A DNA stretch of 64,000 nt from Atrina japonica (GCA_030159075.1 BROG01000258.1:310001-374000); one strand, 5' to 3'. Positions 45,176 to 58,199 are shown, counted from the stretch's first letter. The notes: generated from the letters alone by a model not told the origin. Numbers and translations: made by a program.

Positions 45176-46071
45176 TATCTTTACGACCTTCTGTGGAACT
45201 GACTTTACACACACACACACGTAACTACAGTTACGTCTAAAGTTACCACTACGTTTATTTGCAAAGTTACCACCTTCAGTGAAACTAGGCTCCAGCTTCT
45301 TAGTTTGTGAGATCCCTATCAAAGTCTTTATAGGTGTTATAAAAGCAAGTGAGAAATCTATAATAAATCAGTATACTCCTTTCTGAACGTGATGAACCTT
45401 AACATTATATAGTCTAATCTGCCTTAGCGACCCACTGTTTTGAGCCACTACCTGATTTATGCAACCTAATTGAAACCATCCTAAAGCATTTTCCTATATA
45501 AATGACCCGGTTTATGCGACTACCTACCTTACGCCACAAACGACCATTATTTTTACTCCCAATACTATTGACATGATCTTTATTAAGCGACTTTGATACG
45601 ACGAAGTCGCACGATAAAGAAGTGAAAAGTATAGCACAAATAACTATGAGGTATACTTCTCAAATGTATATTTCATTAAATACGTTTGACAGGATTAACA
45701 GATCCTATAACTGCAAATCATGTTACATGTCTGTCGATGGAATAGAAATGTGAAATAAAGCTTTTAAAGTGTAAACAAAAGTTTCTTTGTAAAATTTCTT
45801 TGTATGTATAAAACATATCTGATGTTCGGAAACTGCGCAACCTCAAATAAAAGGACCACCTATCATATGTGGCCATTTTTGTATCTTGCCTTGAATAGTC
45901 ACTCAAAAGACAGACTGTGTCTTACATGAAATTTATTTTCATCTCTCTGTCTTTAAAACCAACACGAAAACAAGAAAAACTTCACCGTCCGCAAAAAGAT
46001 AAACTGCCATACGAAACTGTTGAGAAAACGTGCTGGGTAAACGGTTATACTTGAATACTTGATTACTCTGT
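45176..46071. other. No gene or known repeat recognised
   Basis: AT-rich sequence leading to the tandem PLE array. Confidence 0.5.
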
Positions 46072-47270
46072 TTTTGAAAAAATATACCACTGGACCAACA
46101 GAGTACCCCCTTCCGTAGACAACGTGAAGAATTTTGAATTAAACAGCCTGGCACTGCATACCGCTATGGATGTAACGGTAATATCCAAAGTGTAGGCAAT
46201 CTATCAAGCCCACTGTGTAATGGTGTTAATGTGATGGAACTTTTTAATTCTAACGTTAGACGTAAACGAAGTCACGGACATCGTTCATACAACCGACCCT
46301 ACATACATGATGTCACTTTTTCATCTCTTTTACCTTACGTTAACAAAAAATTGGGTCTTCATCACATTCGCAGCAAACTTTATTCTGTTCCTTTTACAAT
46401 TCTTAATGAACATTTTCAGGATGCAAGAATGAGCCCCTACACGGATTCTTCAACCCCAGAATACATACTGAACTCTGTTATAATGGACATCGCTTATCAC
46501 AGACTATTCAATCCTACACGCGTCACAAACGATAACTGTTCTGAACATAAACGTCTTTTCCTTAAACTTAAATTTACAAACAAAGGCATAGACTCTTTAA
46601 ACATTGGCAATGTTCTAAATCACAAAAAGTTCACTCCGGTGTTCCACCATATTTTAAATTGAAAACCACGCCTTGCATTTCGTATAGCTATACACCTAGC
46701 ATCACATCCAAGCTATTCAATTACAAACAGGTTTGCAGTGCCTGAACATCAACCATCTTCTACACAACACTATCACATCTTCATGCGCTTCATCTCCTTT
46801 CAAATACAATCCTATCGGGCAGCGTAAAAAATCGTATTCTAAGGGGCCCTAAATACCGAGAATCCCGTTCCTTTTATTGGCGTCAGAATTTCAGTTTAGC
46901 TATGAATTCTGTCGAAGATTATGCCAGACGATGGGCCAAACATGAACCAGACACTTTGTCTGAATGGCTAAAAGTCATACGATGGTTGATAAAATCTCTT
47001 ATTTGAAAACTTAAAGCGACTATGAAAACACGTTATCCCTCTGTATTTAGTGATCCAGAAGTAGTAACTGAACTGGATAGATTACATGACCAATATGTAC
47101 TGGTACCAGCAGACAAAGCCTTAAACAATATAGTTTTTATTTGTAAGGCACATTACTATAATTGTTTATTAGAAGAACATGGGTTTAATACGAATTTTGG
47201 TAATCCTACATACACACGTAGCTCACTTTCAAAGGACGAGAACCTTCAAACTCATGTGTCCATATTACGC
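46072..47270 (+). mobile_element. Family 1 PLE array, copy A (endonuclease end + middle region)
   Basis: It begins inside the GIY-YIG domain (tttttgaaaaaatataccac = EKIYH; PFRRQREEF) and runs through the middle region and the linker (DQYVLVPADKA) to ctcatgtgtccatattacg. There it stops abruptly, and sequence restarts at caaagtgtaggcaatctatc of copy B. The unit from this point in A (46187) to the same point in B (47271) is 1,084 bp. Copies A and B differ by scattered substitutions and by two deletions in A (near 46818 and 46945), so they are not a recent exact duplicate. Confidence 0.9.
46231..46662 (+). pseudogene. PLE middle region (between endonuclease and RT), copy A
   Basis: The 143-codon frame opens with the end of the GIY-YIG part (VMELFNSNVRRKRSHGHRSY) and contains [16 protein letters not shown] and LGLHHIRSKLYSVPFTIL. 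It stops at HHILN*. Immediately before the stop, at the run cacaaaaagtt, another frame takes over (IPPYFKLK..TPCISYSYTP), so a frameshift breaks the gene. The role of this region is not established. It is conserved in permuted PLEs and rich in basic residues. Confidence 0.85.
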
Positions 47271-47314
47271 AAAGTGTAGGCAATCTATCAAGCCCACTGT
47301 GTAATGGTGTTAAT

Positions 47315-47746
47315 GTGATGGAACTTTTTAATTCTAACGTAAGACGTAAACGAAGTCACGGACATCGTTCATACAACCGACCCTACATACATGATGTCAC
47401 TTTTTCATCTCTTTTACCTTACGTTAACAAAAAATTGGGTCTTCATCACATTCGCAGCAAACTTTATTCTGTTCCTTTTACAATTCTTAATGAACATTTT
47501 CAGGATGCAAGAATGAGCCCCTACGCGGATTCTTCAACCCCAGAATACATACTGAACTCCATTATAATGGACATCGCTTATCACAGACTGTTTAAGCCTG
47601 CACGCGTCACAAACGATGACTGTTCTGAACAGAAACGTCTTTTCCTTAAACTTAAATTCACAAATAAAGCCATAGACGCTTTAAACATTGGCAATGTTCT
47701 AAATCACAAAAAGTTCAGTCCTGTATTCCACCATATTTTAAACTGA
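47315..47746 (+). pseudogene. PLE middle region, copy B
   Basis: Same 143-codon frame and same terminal frameshift as 46231-46662, with about a dozen amino-acid differences by eye. [12 protein letters not shown] is the motif that reappears in the deletion derivative at 33988. The next frame (47818) continues the same protein. Confidence 0.85.
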
Positions 47747-47817
47747 AGACCACGCCTTGCATTTCATACAGCTATACACCTAGTATCGCATCCAAGCTAT
47801 TCAATTACAAACAGGTT

Positions 47818-48117
47818 TTGCAGTGCCTAGACATCAACCATCTTCTACATAACACTGTCACATGTTCATGTGTTTCGTCTCCTTTCAAATACAATACTAT
47901 CGGGCATGTCATTACCGGCGACGTTTCTATTGTTGAAGATGAAAGCCTCAAAAATCTTATTTTAAGGGGCCCTAAATACCGGGAAGCCCGTTCCTTTAAT
48001 TGGCGTCAGAATTTCAGTTTAGTTATGGATTCTGTCGAAGATTATGCCAGACGATGGGCCAAACATGAAGACGTAGAACCAGACACTTTGTCTGAATGGC
48101 TGAAAGCCATACGATGA
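47818..48117 (+). pseudogene. PLE middle region, second part, copy B
   Basis: Continues the element protein: KQVLQCLDINHLLHNTVTC, SSPFKYNTIGHVITGDVSIV, NFSLVMDSVEDYARRWAKHE, DTLSEWLKAIR. The GHVITGD and SVEDYARRWA blocks also occur in the fragments at 38.4 and 60.35 kb. No start codon is expected, as it is internal to the polyprotein; the upstream reading is separated by a frameshift. It ends at a TGA after KAIR. Confidence 0.85.
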
Positions 48118-48153
48118 TTGATAAAATCTCGTATTTGAAAACTTAAAGGGACT

Positions 48154-48411
48154 ATGAAAACACATTATCCCTCTGTATTTAGTGATCCAGAAGTAGTAAC
48201 TGAACTGGATAGGTTACATGACCAATATGTACTGGTACCAGCAGACAAGCCTCAAATAATAACGGTTTTCATTTGTAAGGCACATTACTTTAATTGTTTA
48301 TTAGAAGAACTTGGGTTTAATACGTATTCTGGAAATCCTAAATACACACGTAACTCACTTTCAAAGGACGAGATCCTTCAAAATCACGTGTCCGTATTAC
48401 TGGATACCTAA
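48154..48411 (+). pseudogene. PLE linker before the RT, copy B
   Basis: Reads MKTHYPSVFSDPEVVTELDR, HDQYVLVPADK, IVFICKAHYFNCLLEELGF-like, SLSKDEILQNHVSVLL. VPADK(A) is a conserved feature just ahead of RT motif 1 in this PLE group. The frame ends where copy B has the deletion after gtattac. Confidence 0.83.
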
Positions 48412-48501
48412 ACTTCATAAAACCCCATATAAGCAAAGATACATAGCATCAAACACCACTCTGATTCTACACATAAATATACTGAAGTTGATATTAAAAA
48501 C

Positions 48502-49023
48502 ATGTTGGAATTTCTAATAGACAATATATTTCAACAAACTGTCGGCATTCCTATGGGAACCAATTGTGCTCCTTTATTGGCCGACCTGTTCATTTATTCA
48601 TACGAAGCAGACTTCAATCAGAAACTGCTGAATCAAAAGAAGAAAAAGTTAGCGGTGTCCTTTAATTTGACATTTAGATATATCGACGACGTTTTGTCAA
48701 TTAATAATGACAATTTTCATACATATGTCAATGCGATATATCCCAGCGAACTAGAAATTAAAGATACAACAGAATCAAGCACACACGCTTCATACTTAGA
48801 CATTTTATTTAATATAAACACAGACGGAAAATTAGCAACTAAGCTATACGATAAACGCGACGATTTCGGCTTTCCCATCGTAAATTCTCCACATTTAAGT
48901 AGTAATATCCCTCAGTCACCCGCATATGGAGTTTATATTTCACAAATGATCCGATATGCCAGGCGTGCACAACATATGAAGATTTCATATACAGAGGTAA
49001 ACTACTCACTGACAAATTATTGA
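48502..49023 (+). pseudogene. Reverse transcriptase palm + thumb, copy B
   Basis: The 173-codon frame has motif B GIPMGTNCAPLLADLFIYSY, motif C FNLTFRYIDDVLSINND with both catalytic aspartates, SYLDILFNINTDGKLATKLY, and SPAYGVYISQMIRYA. A one-base loss at gccaggcgtgc (48957-48967) shifts the frame, so the C-terminus is wrong (RRAQHMKISY...). The fingers and motif A are deleted upstream. This is the best-preserved palm in the window, but it is incomplete. Confidence 0.9.
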
Positions 49024-49513
49024 CACAGGGATATCGAAAACCGCGTTTAATGTCAACGTTCCGCAAATTTTACGGTCTTGTTTGCAACTACTCTGTTTCA
49101 CTAAGTGAAATGTTGAGTTGCCTTTTCGTTGGCGGTTGTTGAGACGTCCGTACCAATTGTGACGAGGATACACTCCTCACTTGTTTCATTGGACTTGACT
49201 GTGGACTCACGGCGGGTGTGACTGGTCGACAGGGGATGCTTACTCCTCCATGGCACCTGATCCCACCTCTTGATTTCCAGAGGTCCGTGTTTGTCCATTT
49301 TTACCGGATTTGTATCTATGTCCTGGACATTCTATTGATTTATACTTTGGTATCTGAAATTTTTATGGTGATATACCTACAGCGGATACAGATTTTGAGC
49401 TAACATATTTATATTGGATACCTAAACTTCATAAAACCCCATATAAGCAGAGGTTTATAGCATGATCCAGCAAATGTTGTACCAAACCTTTATCTTTACT
49501 CCTTGCCAAGATA

Positions 49514-50035
49514 TTGACAGCCGTTAAGGAGAAACTTCAAGAATACTGTACAATTGCTTTTTCCAGAAGCGGTGTAAATCAAATGTGGATTCTAAAAAAT
49601 TCTAAACAGCTTTTAGAAAATTTGAAGGCACACAATTTTTCTCGAATTCACAGTATCAAAACATATGACTTCTCTACTCGTTATACAACCATTCGAGATA
49701 AAAAATTAAAAGAAATACTTTTTAGCAACATAGACAACTGTTTTTTCACTAAAGGTGGTACCCAAAAAATTAAATATCTAGTGATTGGCTTTCGGGATAT
49801 TTGTTTTGTTCAAGATTACTCTGATTCCACACATAAATACACTGAAGTTGATATAAAAAACATGCTGGAATTTCCAATAGACAATATATTTGTAATGTTC
49901 GGAGACGTGATCTTTGAACAAACTCTCGGCAATCCTATGGGAACCAATTGTGCCCCTTTATTGGCCGACCTGTTCCTTTATTCATACGAAACAGACTTCA
50001 TTCAGAAACTGCTGAATCAAAAGAAGAAAAAGTAA
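49514..50035 (+). pseudogene. Reverse transcriptase fingers to motif B, copy C
   Basis: The 173-codon frame starts TAVKEKLQEYCTIAFSRSGV, then WILKNSKQLLENLKAHNF, motif A as YDFSTRYTTI (catalytic D kept), FTKGGTQKIKYLVIGF, VDIKNMLEFPIDNIFVMFGD and motif B GNPMGTNCAPLLADLF. It stops at a TAA where copy B has TTA (KKKKLAV). A 2-bp insertion at agatatatatcgacg shifts motif C into the following frame. A and B motifs occur in one frame, but the catalytic DD does not. Confidence 0.9.
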
Positions 50036-50079
50036 GCGGTGTCCTTTAATTTGACATTTAGATATATATCGACGACGTT

Positions 50080-50340
50080 TTGTCAATTAATAATGACAAT
50101 TTTCATACATATGTCAATGCGATATATCCCAGCGAACTAGAAATTAAAGATACAACAGAATCAAGCACATGCACTTCATACTTAGACATTTTACTAAATA
50201 TAGACACAGGCGGAAAATTAGCAACTAAGCTATACGACAAACGCGACGATATCGGCTTTCCCATCGTAAATTTTCCACATTTAATTAGTAAAATCACTCA
50301 GTCACCCGCATATGGAGTTTATATTCCACAAATGATCTGA
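50080..50340 (+). pseudogene. Reverse transcriptase palm end/thumb, copy C
   Basis: Starts just after the YIDDVL codons: SINNDNFHTYVNAIYPSELE, SYLDILLNIDTGGKLATKLY, SPAYGVYIPQMI. It stops at TGA, where copy B has CGA (Arg). The same CGA-to-TGA change occurs at 17397. Confidence 0.87.
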
Positions 50341-50757
50341 TATGCCAGGGCGTGTACAACATATGAATATTTCATATACAGAGGTTGTCTACTCACTGAC
50401 AAATTATTGACACAGGGATATCGAAAACCGCGTTTAATGTCAACGTTCCGCAAATTTTACGGTCGGTATAATAGTCTTGTTTGCGATTACTCTGTTTCAC
50501 TAAGTGAAATGTTGAGTTGCGTTATCGTTGGCAGTTGTTGAGACGTCTGTACGAATTGTGACGCGGATTCACTCCTCACGTATTTCATTGGACTTGACTG
50601 TGGACTCACGATGGGTGTGACCGGTCGACAGGGGATGCTTTCTCCTCCATGGCACCTGATCCCACTTCTTGGTTTCCAGAGGTTCGTGTTTGTCCATTTT
50701 TACCGGATTTGTATCCATGTCCTGGACATTCTATTGAATCATACTTTGATATCAGGA

Positions 50758-51299
50758 ATTTTTATATATTGAACTGTTTTTGTTATATATAGAAATCACA
50801 AGGCATAGCTTCGTTATTTGTAACTAGGGCTTTGAATTCTTCATCGAGATAATGTTACTTTGATAAAGTTAAATCTATTTCTTTTTTTGCTGTGTCGCTA
50901 TAATTAATTCTCATGGCACTTGTTTTTTTTTTTGTAAGTGATGTATACATCAATGTAAATAGAAATTCAAATGCTGAGAATTTTACATAACGCTAGAAAG
51001 CTTTTTACATCATTTAATTGTGTAGAGATTCTACTCGTTGAAATATCAAATACATGTTGTATATATATGAATATAAGTCCTGTTTTCTAGATCCGTGCAT
51101 GGAATTCAAGGAGATCATTTTTACTTTTTAGCTTTTAAGAGCATTGTATCGCGTCGTATGTATTACCTCAGTGGGTTTAGTTTAGATAGATTAAGGAGAT
51201 TGTCTATGTGTTATTATTTTTCACATCATGTCATTTACAATATGGAAGTTATCCTACCAAAGTGAAAATCGTTAAAATCAAGAAGGTAAGGTGACAGTA
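50758..51299. other. No gene recognised
   Basis: AT-rich sequence after the array; no family resemblance. Confidence 0.5.
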
Positions 51300-51699
51300 G
51301 CGTATGACTTTTTTCTTCACTTAATGTGAGATCCGAGAATAACACTATGTTAAACTCATCCATGTGATTTTGGGGTAGCCATTTCAATTAAGTGAAACAA
51401 ACTCAGTTTAATTGAGAAAATGTATGTTAAACTGCGACATAATCATTTTAATACTCCTTAATGTGATCTTAGCGCAGTTAAACCTATTTTGTCTGTTTAT
51501 CTAGGTTTTTCTCGAGAAAACAACAGGTTTAACTAATTTTGTGATTTAGCGCTGTAAATCTGAGTTTGTCTCGATTAAACCTATTTTTCTGCAGTGAATG
51601 CGAAAAAATAGAAAAACATTGTGTAACATGGTTATACTAGGTTTAACTGTGAAAAACTAGATTGGACTAATATCCCACACCAAAATCATATTGTAAACA
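51300..51699. repeat. Degenerate AT-rich tandem repeat, left part
   Basis: Motifs such as gttaaacctattttgtct, tcgattaaacctatttttct, ttttgtgatttagcgctgta and ctaggtttaactg recur at irregular ~60-80-nt spacing. They resume at 52578-52740 after the family 2 insertion. Confidence 0.65.
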
Positions 51700-52577
51700 A
51701 AATTGAAGAAGTACCAATCGATAACCAAACTCAAGTCCATTATAACACGATGAATTAGATTTGTAAATGGTCTCAAGATGAAGAACAATTGCGAATCCCA
51801 AACGGGATAAGACCAGGTGTCCGGAAGGAGTCAGCATGCTGGCATGGCACACCCGTCGGAAACGTTCCATGGAAACCTTTCAAGTCAAATTCGGTTAAAA
51901 GGTCAAGTTTGGTGATAAGGTCAAGTTCGGTGAAGGGGAGTCACTGTCTGTGGCCGTGCTCCAGAATACTATCCGATATTTCTGAAAGGGGGACTTCATA
52001 ATGTTTAACAAGATCCCCGTATCGACCATAAAACTTCTTAAACAACAACTCCAAGCATTCAAGAACGTAACCTTGTGTAAGTAGTTTATTGGTTAGTCGT
52101 TTTGTTCTCAGAATAAAACATTCATAAGAAGAGCATGCCCTGTCATAACGCATAAGTTGTGAAATGAAAACGCCATAGGCAGGAGGAGATGGAACATTAT
52201 TACTTAGAAACGGGAAGTTCGTGATATGTAAATTTAAATCGTTGCGTTTGTTATAAAGGGAGGTGTGAAGTTGACTGTCCTTTCCCATTCGACAGGAGTA
52301 AATCTAGGTAAGAAGCAGATGTGTTGCTCTCTGTCGTCTCAATGATCTCTAGCTCAAAAGGATACATCTGGCCGAGATAACTATGAAATTCTGAATTATT
52401 TTGGACAGAACATCGTCGATATACCTGTAAGTAAAATTGAACCGAGATGCTAACTGTTTGTTTCTTTTGGAGAGCAGAGACTGTATAAATTCCGCTTCAA
52501 AAAAGATGTCAGCCAAGAGAGGTGCACAATTGGTACCCATTGAAATGCTGACAATCTGCTGAAAAACTTTTTTCTCC
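51700..52577 (-). mobile_element. Family 2 Penelope-like element, tail + RT C-terminal half
   Basis: Tail (aattgaagaagtaccaatcg; cccaaacgggataagaccag; gtcaagttcggtgaag) followed by RT C-terminus and palm, breaking at attgaaatgctgacaatctg + ctgaaaaactttttt. The flanks (left ...tttgtaaacaa, right ctccagtttagc...) belong to one degenerate repeat, so this is a nested insertion. Confidence 0.87.
51941..52288 (-). pseudogene. Family 2 RT C-terminal fragment
   Basis: Reads DSQLHTSLYNKRNDLNLHIT, SPPAYGVFISQLMRYDRACS, ECFILRTKRLTNKLLTQGYV, FKKFYGRYGDLVKHYEVPLS. It aligns position by position with the family 1 thumb (SPAYGVYISQMIRYARAC...), showing the two families share one RT type. A second minus-strand frame at 52349-52540 carries MGTNCAPLLADIF and FRYIDDVLS-like YRYIDDVLSK; it has an internal deletion after ADIF. 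Confidence 0.85.
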
Positions 52578-52740
52578 AGTTTAGCTTAGTTTTTCAGTTA
52601 ATCATAGTATTTCTCCAGTTAATACAACTTACTACTCAAAAATCAAATTAAAGAATTAATCCTATAAACATTAATTTTGTGACTTCGGCGCAATTAAACA
52701 TACTTTCTCTATATTTAACCTAGTTTTCTCCAAATAACGT
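52578..52740. repeat. Degenerate AT-rich tandem repeat, right part
   Basis: tttctccagttaatacaact, ttttgtgacttcggcgcaat + taaacatac and tttaacctagttttctc continue the motif series of 51300-51699. Confidence 0.65.
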
Positions 52741-52884
52741 TCATGACTACATTGGGAGAGATAACTCTGGAAACACAGCGATTTTGATAGTGTCAAATTT
52801 AGCTGTAAATTGGTATAGAAAGGAATTTTCATGAAAAATATTTTTTTTTATATTTTGGTATTACTAATTCATTGGTAGATGTTA

Positions 52885-53090
52885 CAGAGATGTCTGTCCT
52901 TCGGATGAGACACTAAAAACCGAGGTCCCTTGTCACAATAGGTCGGCACGTTAAACAACACTCACTGCGTGCCGAGCATATGCCAAAATGTGAAGCCCTT
53001 CACCGACATTTGGTGTCGTCTCCATATGAATGAAAGATTCATGCGTGGGCCGTTAAGCATCAATACAACAACAACAACGACAACAACAGA
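52885..53090 (+). mobile_element. SINE-like element with (caa)n tail
   Basis: tgtccttcggatgagacact, accgaggtcccttgtcacaa, tcggcacgttaaacaacact, agcccttcaccgacatttgg, gtctccatatgaatgaaaga and gtgggccgttaagcatcaat form a series I recognise from bivalve SINE 3' regions. It ends in caacaacaacaacgacaaca. The Pol III head is not visible, so the copy is 5'-truncated. Confidence 0.65.
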
Positions 53091-53097
53091 GGTGTCG

Positions 53098-54130
53098 ATT
53101 GCCATGGTAACAAAATTAAAGCGGATTGGTCAAATTGTAATATTCTTGGACTTTGGTAAGAATACGTATTAGGGGTATTTTCGTATTTAGAATTCATTGG
53201 CAGATGTAAGGAAAGTAAGTTGCCATGGTAAAATAACAGTTATCAGAATCTGCTGAAAATTGGAATACACGGATATTTTGACATTACGAATAAATGGTAA
53301 ATATTACGAAATCATTGGTTGTCATGGTAACAACATAAAAGCTTGTGATTGGTCAAAACTTCAATTTTGTTAGATCTTGAAGTGGGGATTATTTTATTTA
53401 ATCAGAATACATTGTATTAATGACTAACAGTGGAAATGTTACTAACGGTACAGTAATGTTTTTAATATGACTGACATAACTATAATTCTCCTCTAATATA
53501 AATCACAAAATATTACTGGCAAAAGTCCATTTAAGGTATTTATTTTGGCAACATGCCAAGTTTGAAAAAATTATACCAGGTCATTCCCAACCATGTAATC
53601 TTCAAATTTAAGGCTAGGACTATCCACATTTTCAGCACTTTCGAACATCACAAATATAGATGTCCTTTTACTCTTGAACCAATCACCTTGGAATTTTGAC
53701 AAAGCATTTCTCTTTGAGACCCAACAATTTTCAGATGCATATATCTTCTATGGAAATTGTAATTCTACACTACCCCTAAATACTATTTTTTTCTAAAGAT
53801 CTGATATAACTGAAGTATTTACTAATTACAGACCTTTATTTCGTTACCATGGCAACCCATCTGTATTATTTACCATTTTCCCAATGCCAAAATACCTGTG
53901 CATACTAATTTTCAGTAAAATCTGAAAGACCACAATTTTGACCAATCAGGGTGTTTACTTTGTTACCATGGAGCTGACACCTTCATAATATCTGCCATTG
54001 AGTTTGTAATAAGAAAATAACCGTAATCACTGTTTTTAGCAAAATCCGACAATATCAAAATTTGCCCAATCACAGACTTTAATTTGATACTGTTGCAACC
54101 GACACCTCCGTATCATCTATCATTGGCTTC
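53098..54130. repeat. ~120-bp repeat units in two opposed arrays with X-box-like palindromes
   Basis: Units carry gccatggtaac at 53098, 53219 and 53318 (forward), and gttaccatggcaac at 53843 with gttaccatggagct at 53962 plus a decayed one near 54085 (reverse). Each is followed or preceded by gattggtcaaa/tttgaccaatc and aatatctgccattgagttt-like sequence. Spacing is about 99-121 nt. The two halves are inverted relative to each other. Confidence 0.7.
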
Positions 54131-54269
54131 ATAATACTAAAACACCCCTTAAACTATTTTTCATGAAATTTGTCATCAAAATAAGTTTATATATATTAAT
54201 TCTCAGCAACATCTGACAATATCAAAATAGTTGTGTCTCAATGGTCCTTAAATGCATCTTTTTTAACAT

Positions 54270-54810
54270 ATCCTCTGTATATGAAATGATCCGATGTTGA
54301 CCATATCATTAGGTAGAAATAAAGATAAAGAGGTATTACTACTTACAAATATGAATCGTTCAAGACTGAAAACCACAAAACATAATATTTTTCATAACAT
54401 TTAGTTGACAATTTGCCGCCCACATATTACAAAGCCCATGTGCTTAGTTATTTTGTATCATTAATCTCTAGATAGATGGAAAGTATCGCGTTCACATGCG
54501 TAGGAAAATATGAAGCTTTTCCATGAACTATGTTTAAGATGTGTAAAGGAAACAAGTGGGCCACTGGAGGGACTCTAGGTATTTTATACGGTGACTTGAT
54601 ACAAATTTATGTTTTAACATTTTCTATTAACTGTATTAGCTGAAAATTATCCATGTCGAATTAACTTCATTCCTGGAGTAAGCGAATGTCCAGTATTGCT
54701 TAAACTTTCTCCTTAATTTTTGTCAGTTATGAGTATAAATAAAGGTTATGTGGGAGATTTTCCGCTTCTTGCAATTGACATTATCGAAATCAGAATATGT
54801 CGTAGATATA
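54270..54810 (-). mobile_element. Decayed family 1-like PLE RT fragment
   Basis: Recognisable minus-strand RT landmarks: cctctgtatatgaaatgatc, ggtattactacttacaaata, tagttgacaatttgccgccc, ttgtatcattaatctctaga, tcgcgttcacatgcgtagga, attcctggagtaagcgaatg + tccagtattgctt. The order is right but mutations and indels are heavy. Among the oldest copies here. Confidence 0.65.
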
Positions 54811-55061
54811 TAAGAGATCACAATAACTATCTGTGGTCATGAAACATTTCGTGCTTTTAACGTGGCATACGTGTATGTAAGATTTATAGAACTCAAACTA
54901 AAAGGGTTATTAAGTATGCTTTTTAATGTTTGAACCACTGGAACAAACATATAGCAACATATAGAATAGTCAACTTGACAACAGTTTTTTAAAACAGATG
55001 GAAAGAGTATATTCATTGTGTCCGTCAGTAAACATATTTCTTATTTTTTGCACCTTTAATA

Positions 55062-55063
<2 letters not shown>

Positions 55064-55123
<60 letters not shown>
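55064..55123. repeat. (CT)n microsatellite
   Basis: About 30 CT units. Confidence 0.98.
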
Positions 55124-55127
<4 letters not shown>

Positions 55128-55549
55128 TAGTACAATACAAGACAATTATGTAGTTACAATTTTCATTCGCCATTTTGGAATATCAACGTATATACACAGA
55201 TATTTGTTCATACAGTCATTGATATCTTTTTGTATTTTTCTTTTTGGCAAAATATGCGATGGAAGATGTTAGACACAAGGGACATTGAACTGAGCCGTAG
55301 GATTTTATGACTTTAGAAATGATTAAATGTTCTATATTTCAGCAGATTGTGACAAGTTGCGCACAAAGGATATAAATGTTATGGCTTTGTTTTTTAACTC
55401 CTGATTTCAGGGATTTTACGGAGGTGGTAAATTGGAAATGTACAAAATAAGTAGCACATACGACACAATCTAATATACAAAAGGTCTACGTAAGATATTG
55501 GTAAAATTGATCCTGACAAAAATTTGAATGAAAGGTTTTCATGTTGTAG

Positions 55550-55715
55550 CATATATTGCCGCTCCTTCACTGAATGTCGTCGGCGAAAGCATGTGTAATC
55601 TCACTGCAGATATTATCGACATGCGGTACATATTGTCTGTCGTTTGTGTGAATTTTTTGGTTGCACATGGCCGGCGACAATATATGTAGATACCCCACAG
55701 CACACATTATCGTCC
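55550..55715. repeat. gtcgccgacgacaat-type dispersed repeat, copy 1
   Basis: Contains atgtcgtcggcgaaagcatg, tgtaatctcactgcagatat + tatcgac and ggccggcgacaatatatgta. These match, in reverse orientation, the segment at 57970-58160 (attgtcgcagacgacaatat; gtgcagtgtgagattacaca). Confidence 0.65.
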
Positions 55716-55879
55716 CTATTTTCAAACCAAAGAGAAAATGAATGGATATGTAGTTATCAAAATTTGTTATTTGCCATAAAGATATTAAGAACAGTGATTA
55801 TATATTCTTACTTTTGACAACTGTGTTGACATATTTAATGGACAATTGTGTAAAAAAATTTTGAACGAAGGAAATAAAT

Positions 55880-57820
<1,941 letters not shown>

Positions 57821-57833
57821 CCCCCCCCCCCCC
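57821..57833. repeat. 13-base C homopolymer between atgtaca repeats
   Basis: atgtacagct, then 13 C, then catgtacacc. The short direct repeat atgtaca flanks the run. The length is prone to sequencing error. Confidence 0.9.
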
Positions 57834-57904
57834 ATGTACACCCCTTTTTGAAAATTTCCGAATCCATCCGTGAAAGATATCCAAAATCAGTGTGGATGTC
57901 TAAT

Positions 57905-57940
<36 letters not shown>

Positions 57941-57964
57941 GTAATAATAATAATAATAATAATA
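57905..57964. repeat. (AAT)n microsatellite
   Basis: About 20 trinucleotide units with one gta interruption near 57941. Confidence 0.98.
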
Positions 57965-57969
57965 CAACG

Positions 57970-58160
57970 TTATCCTTGGCGGGCGACAATTTTGATGAGG
58001 CTCACCGCAAATATTGTCGCCGACGACAATTTGTGCAAAGTGTCACTACCTACATTGTTGCCGAAGCAGAAGACATTAAAAAGGGGCGACACTATGTGCA
58101 GTGTGAGATTACACATATTGTCGCAGACGACAATATGTGCAGTGTGCAGGATACTACAGA
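57970..58160. repeat. gtcgccgacgacaat-type dispersed repeat, copy 2
   Basis: Repeated short palindromes around acgacaat: gcgggcgacaattttgatga, atattgtcgccgacgacaat, acatattgtcgcagacgaca. The spacers are gtgcaaagtgtcacta and gtgcagtgtgagattac. Related in inverted orientation to 55550-55715. The open frame through it is not a recognised protein. Confidence 0.65.
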
Positions 58161-58199
58161 GCGTCGGGTACAGGGTTCATTATACTATGTTTTTGTCCT

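Larger units (their letters stand above)
47271..49362 (+). mobile_element. Family 1 PLE array, copy B
   Basis: The longest continuous stretch of element: middle region, linker, RT and full tail (to ctttggtatctgaaattttt). Deletions remove the sequence between gtgtccgtattac and tggataccta (48401), a large part of the RT fingers and motif A (near 48446), and VMFGDVV (near 48533). Copy C follows with no spacer at about 49363, so the join is tail-to-internal in direct orientation. Confidence 0.92.
49363..50757 (+). mobile_element. Family 1 PLE array, copy C
   Basis: It starts at gatatacctacagcggatac, just upstream of YWIPKLHKTPYK, directly after the tail of copy B, and runs through a nearly complete RT to a full tail (atactttgatatcaggaatt). 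The RT needs three frames. The head-to-tail join without host DNA is typical of PLE tandem arrays. Confidence 0.92.

Noticed and set aside
50338..50340. Selenocysteine codon in the RT
   Set aside because: TGA replaces an Arg codon at a CpG, and other stops and frameshifts exist in the same copy; I could not identify a SECIS element by eye.
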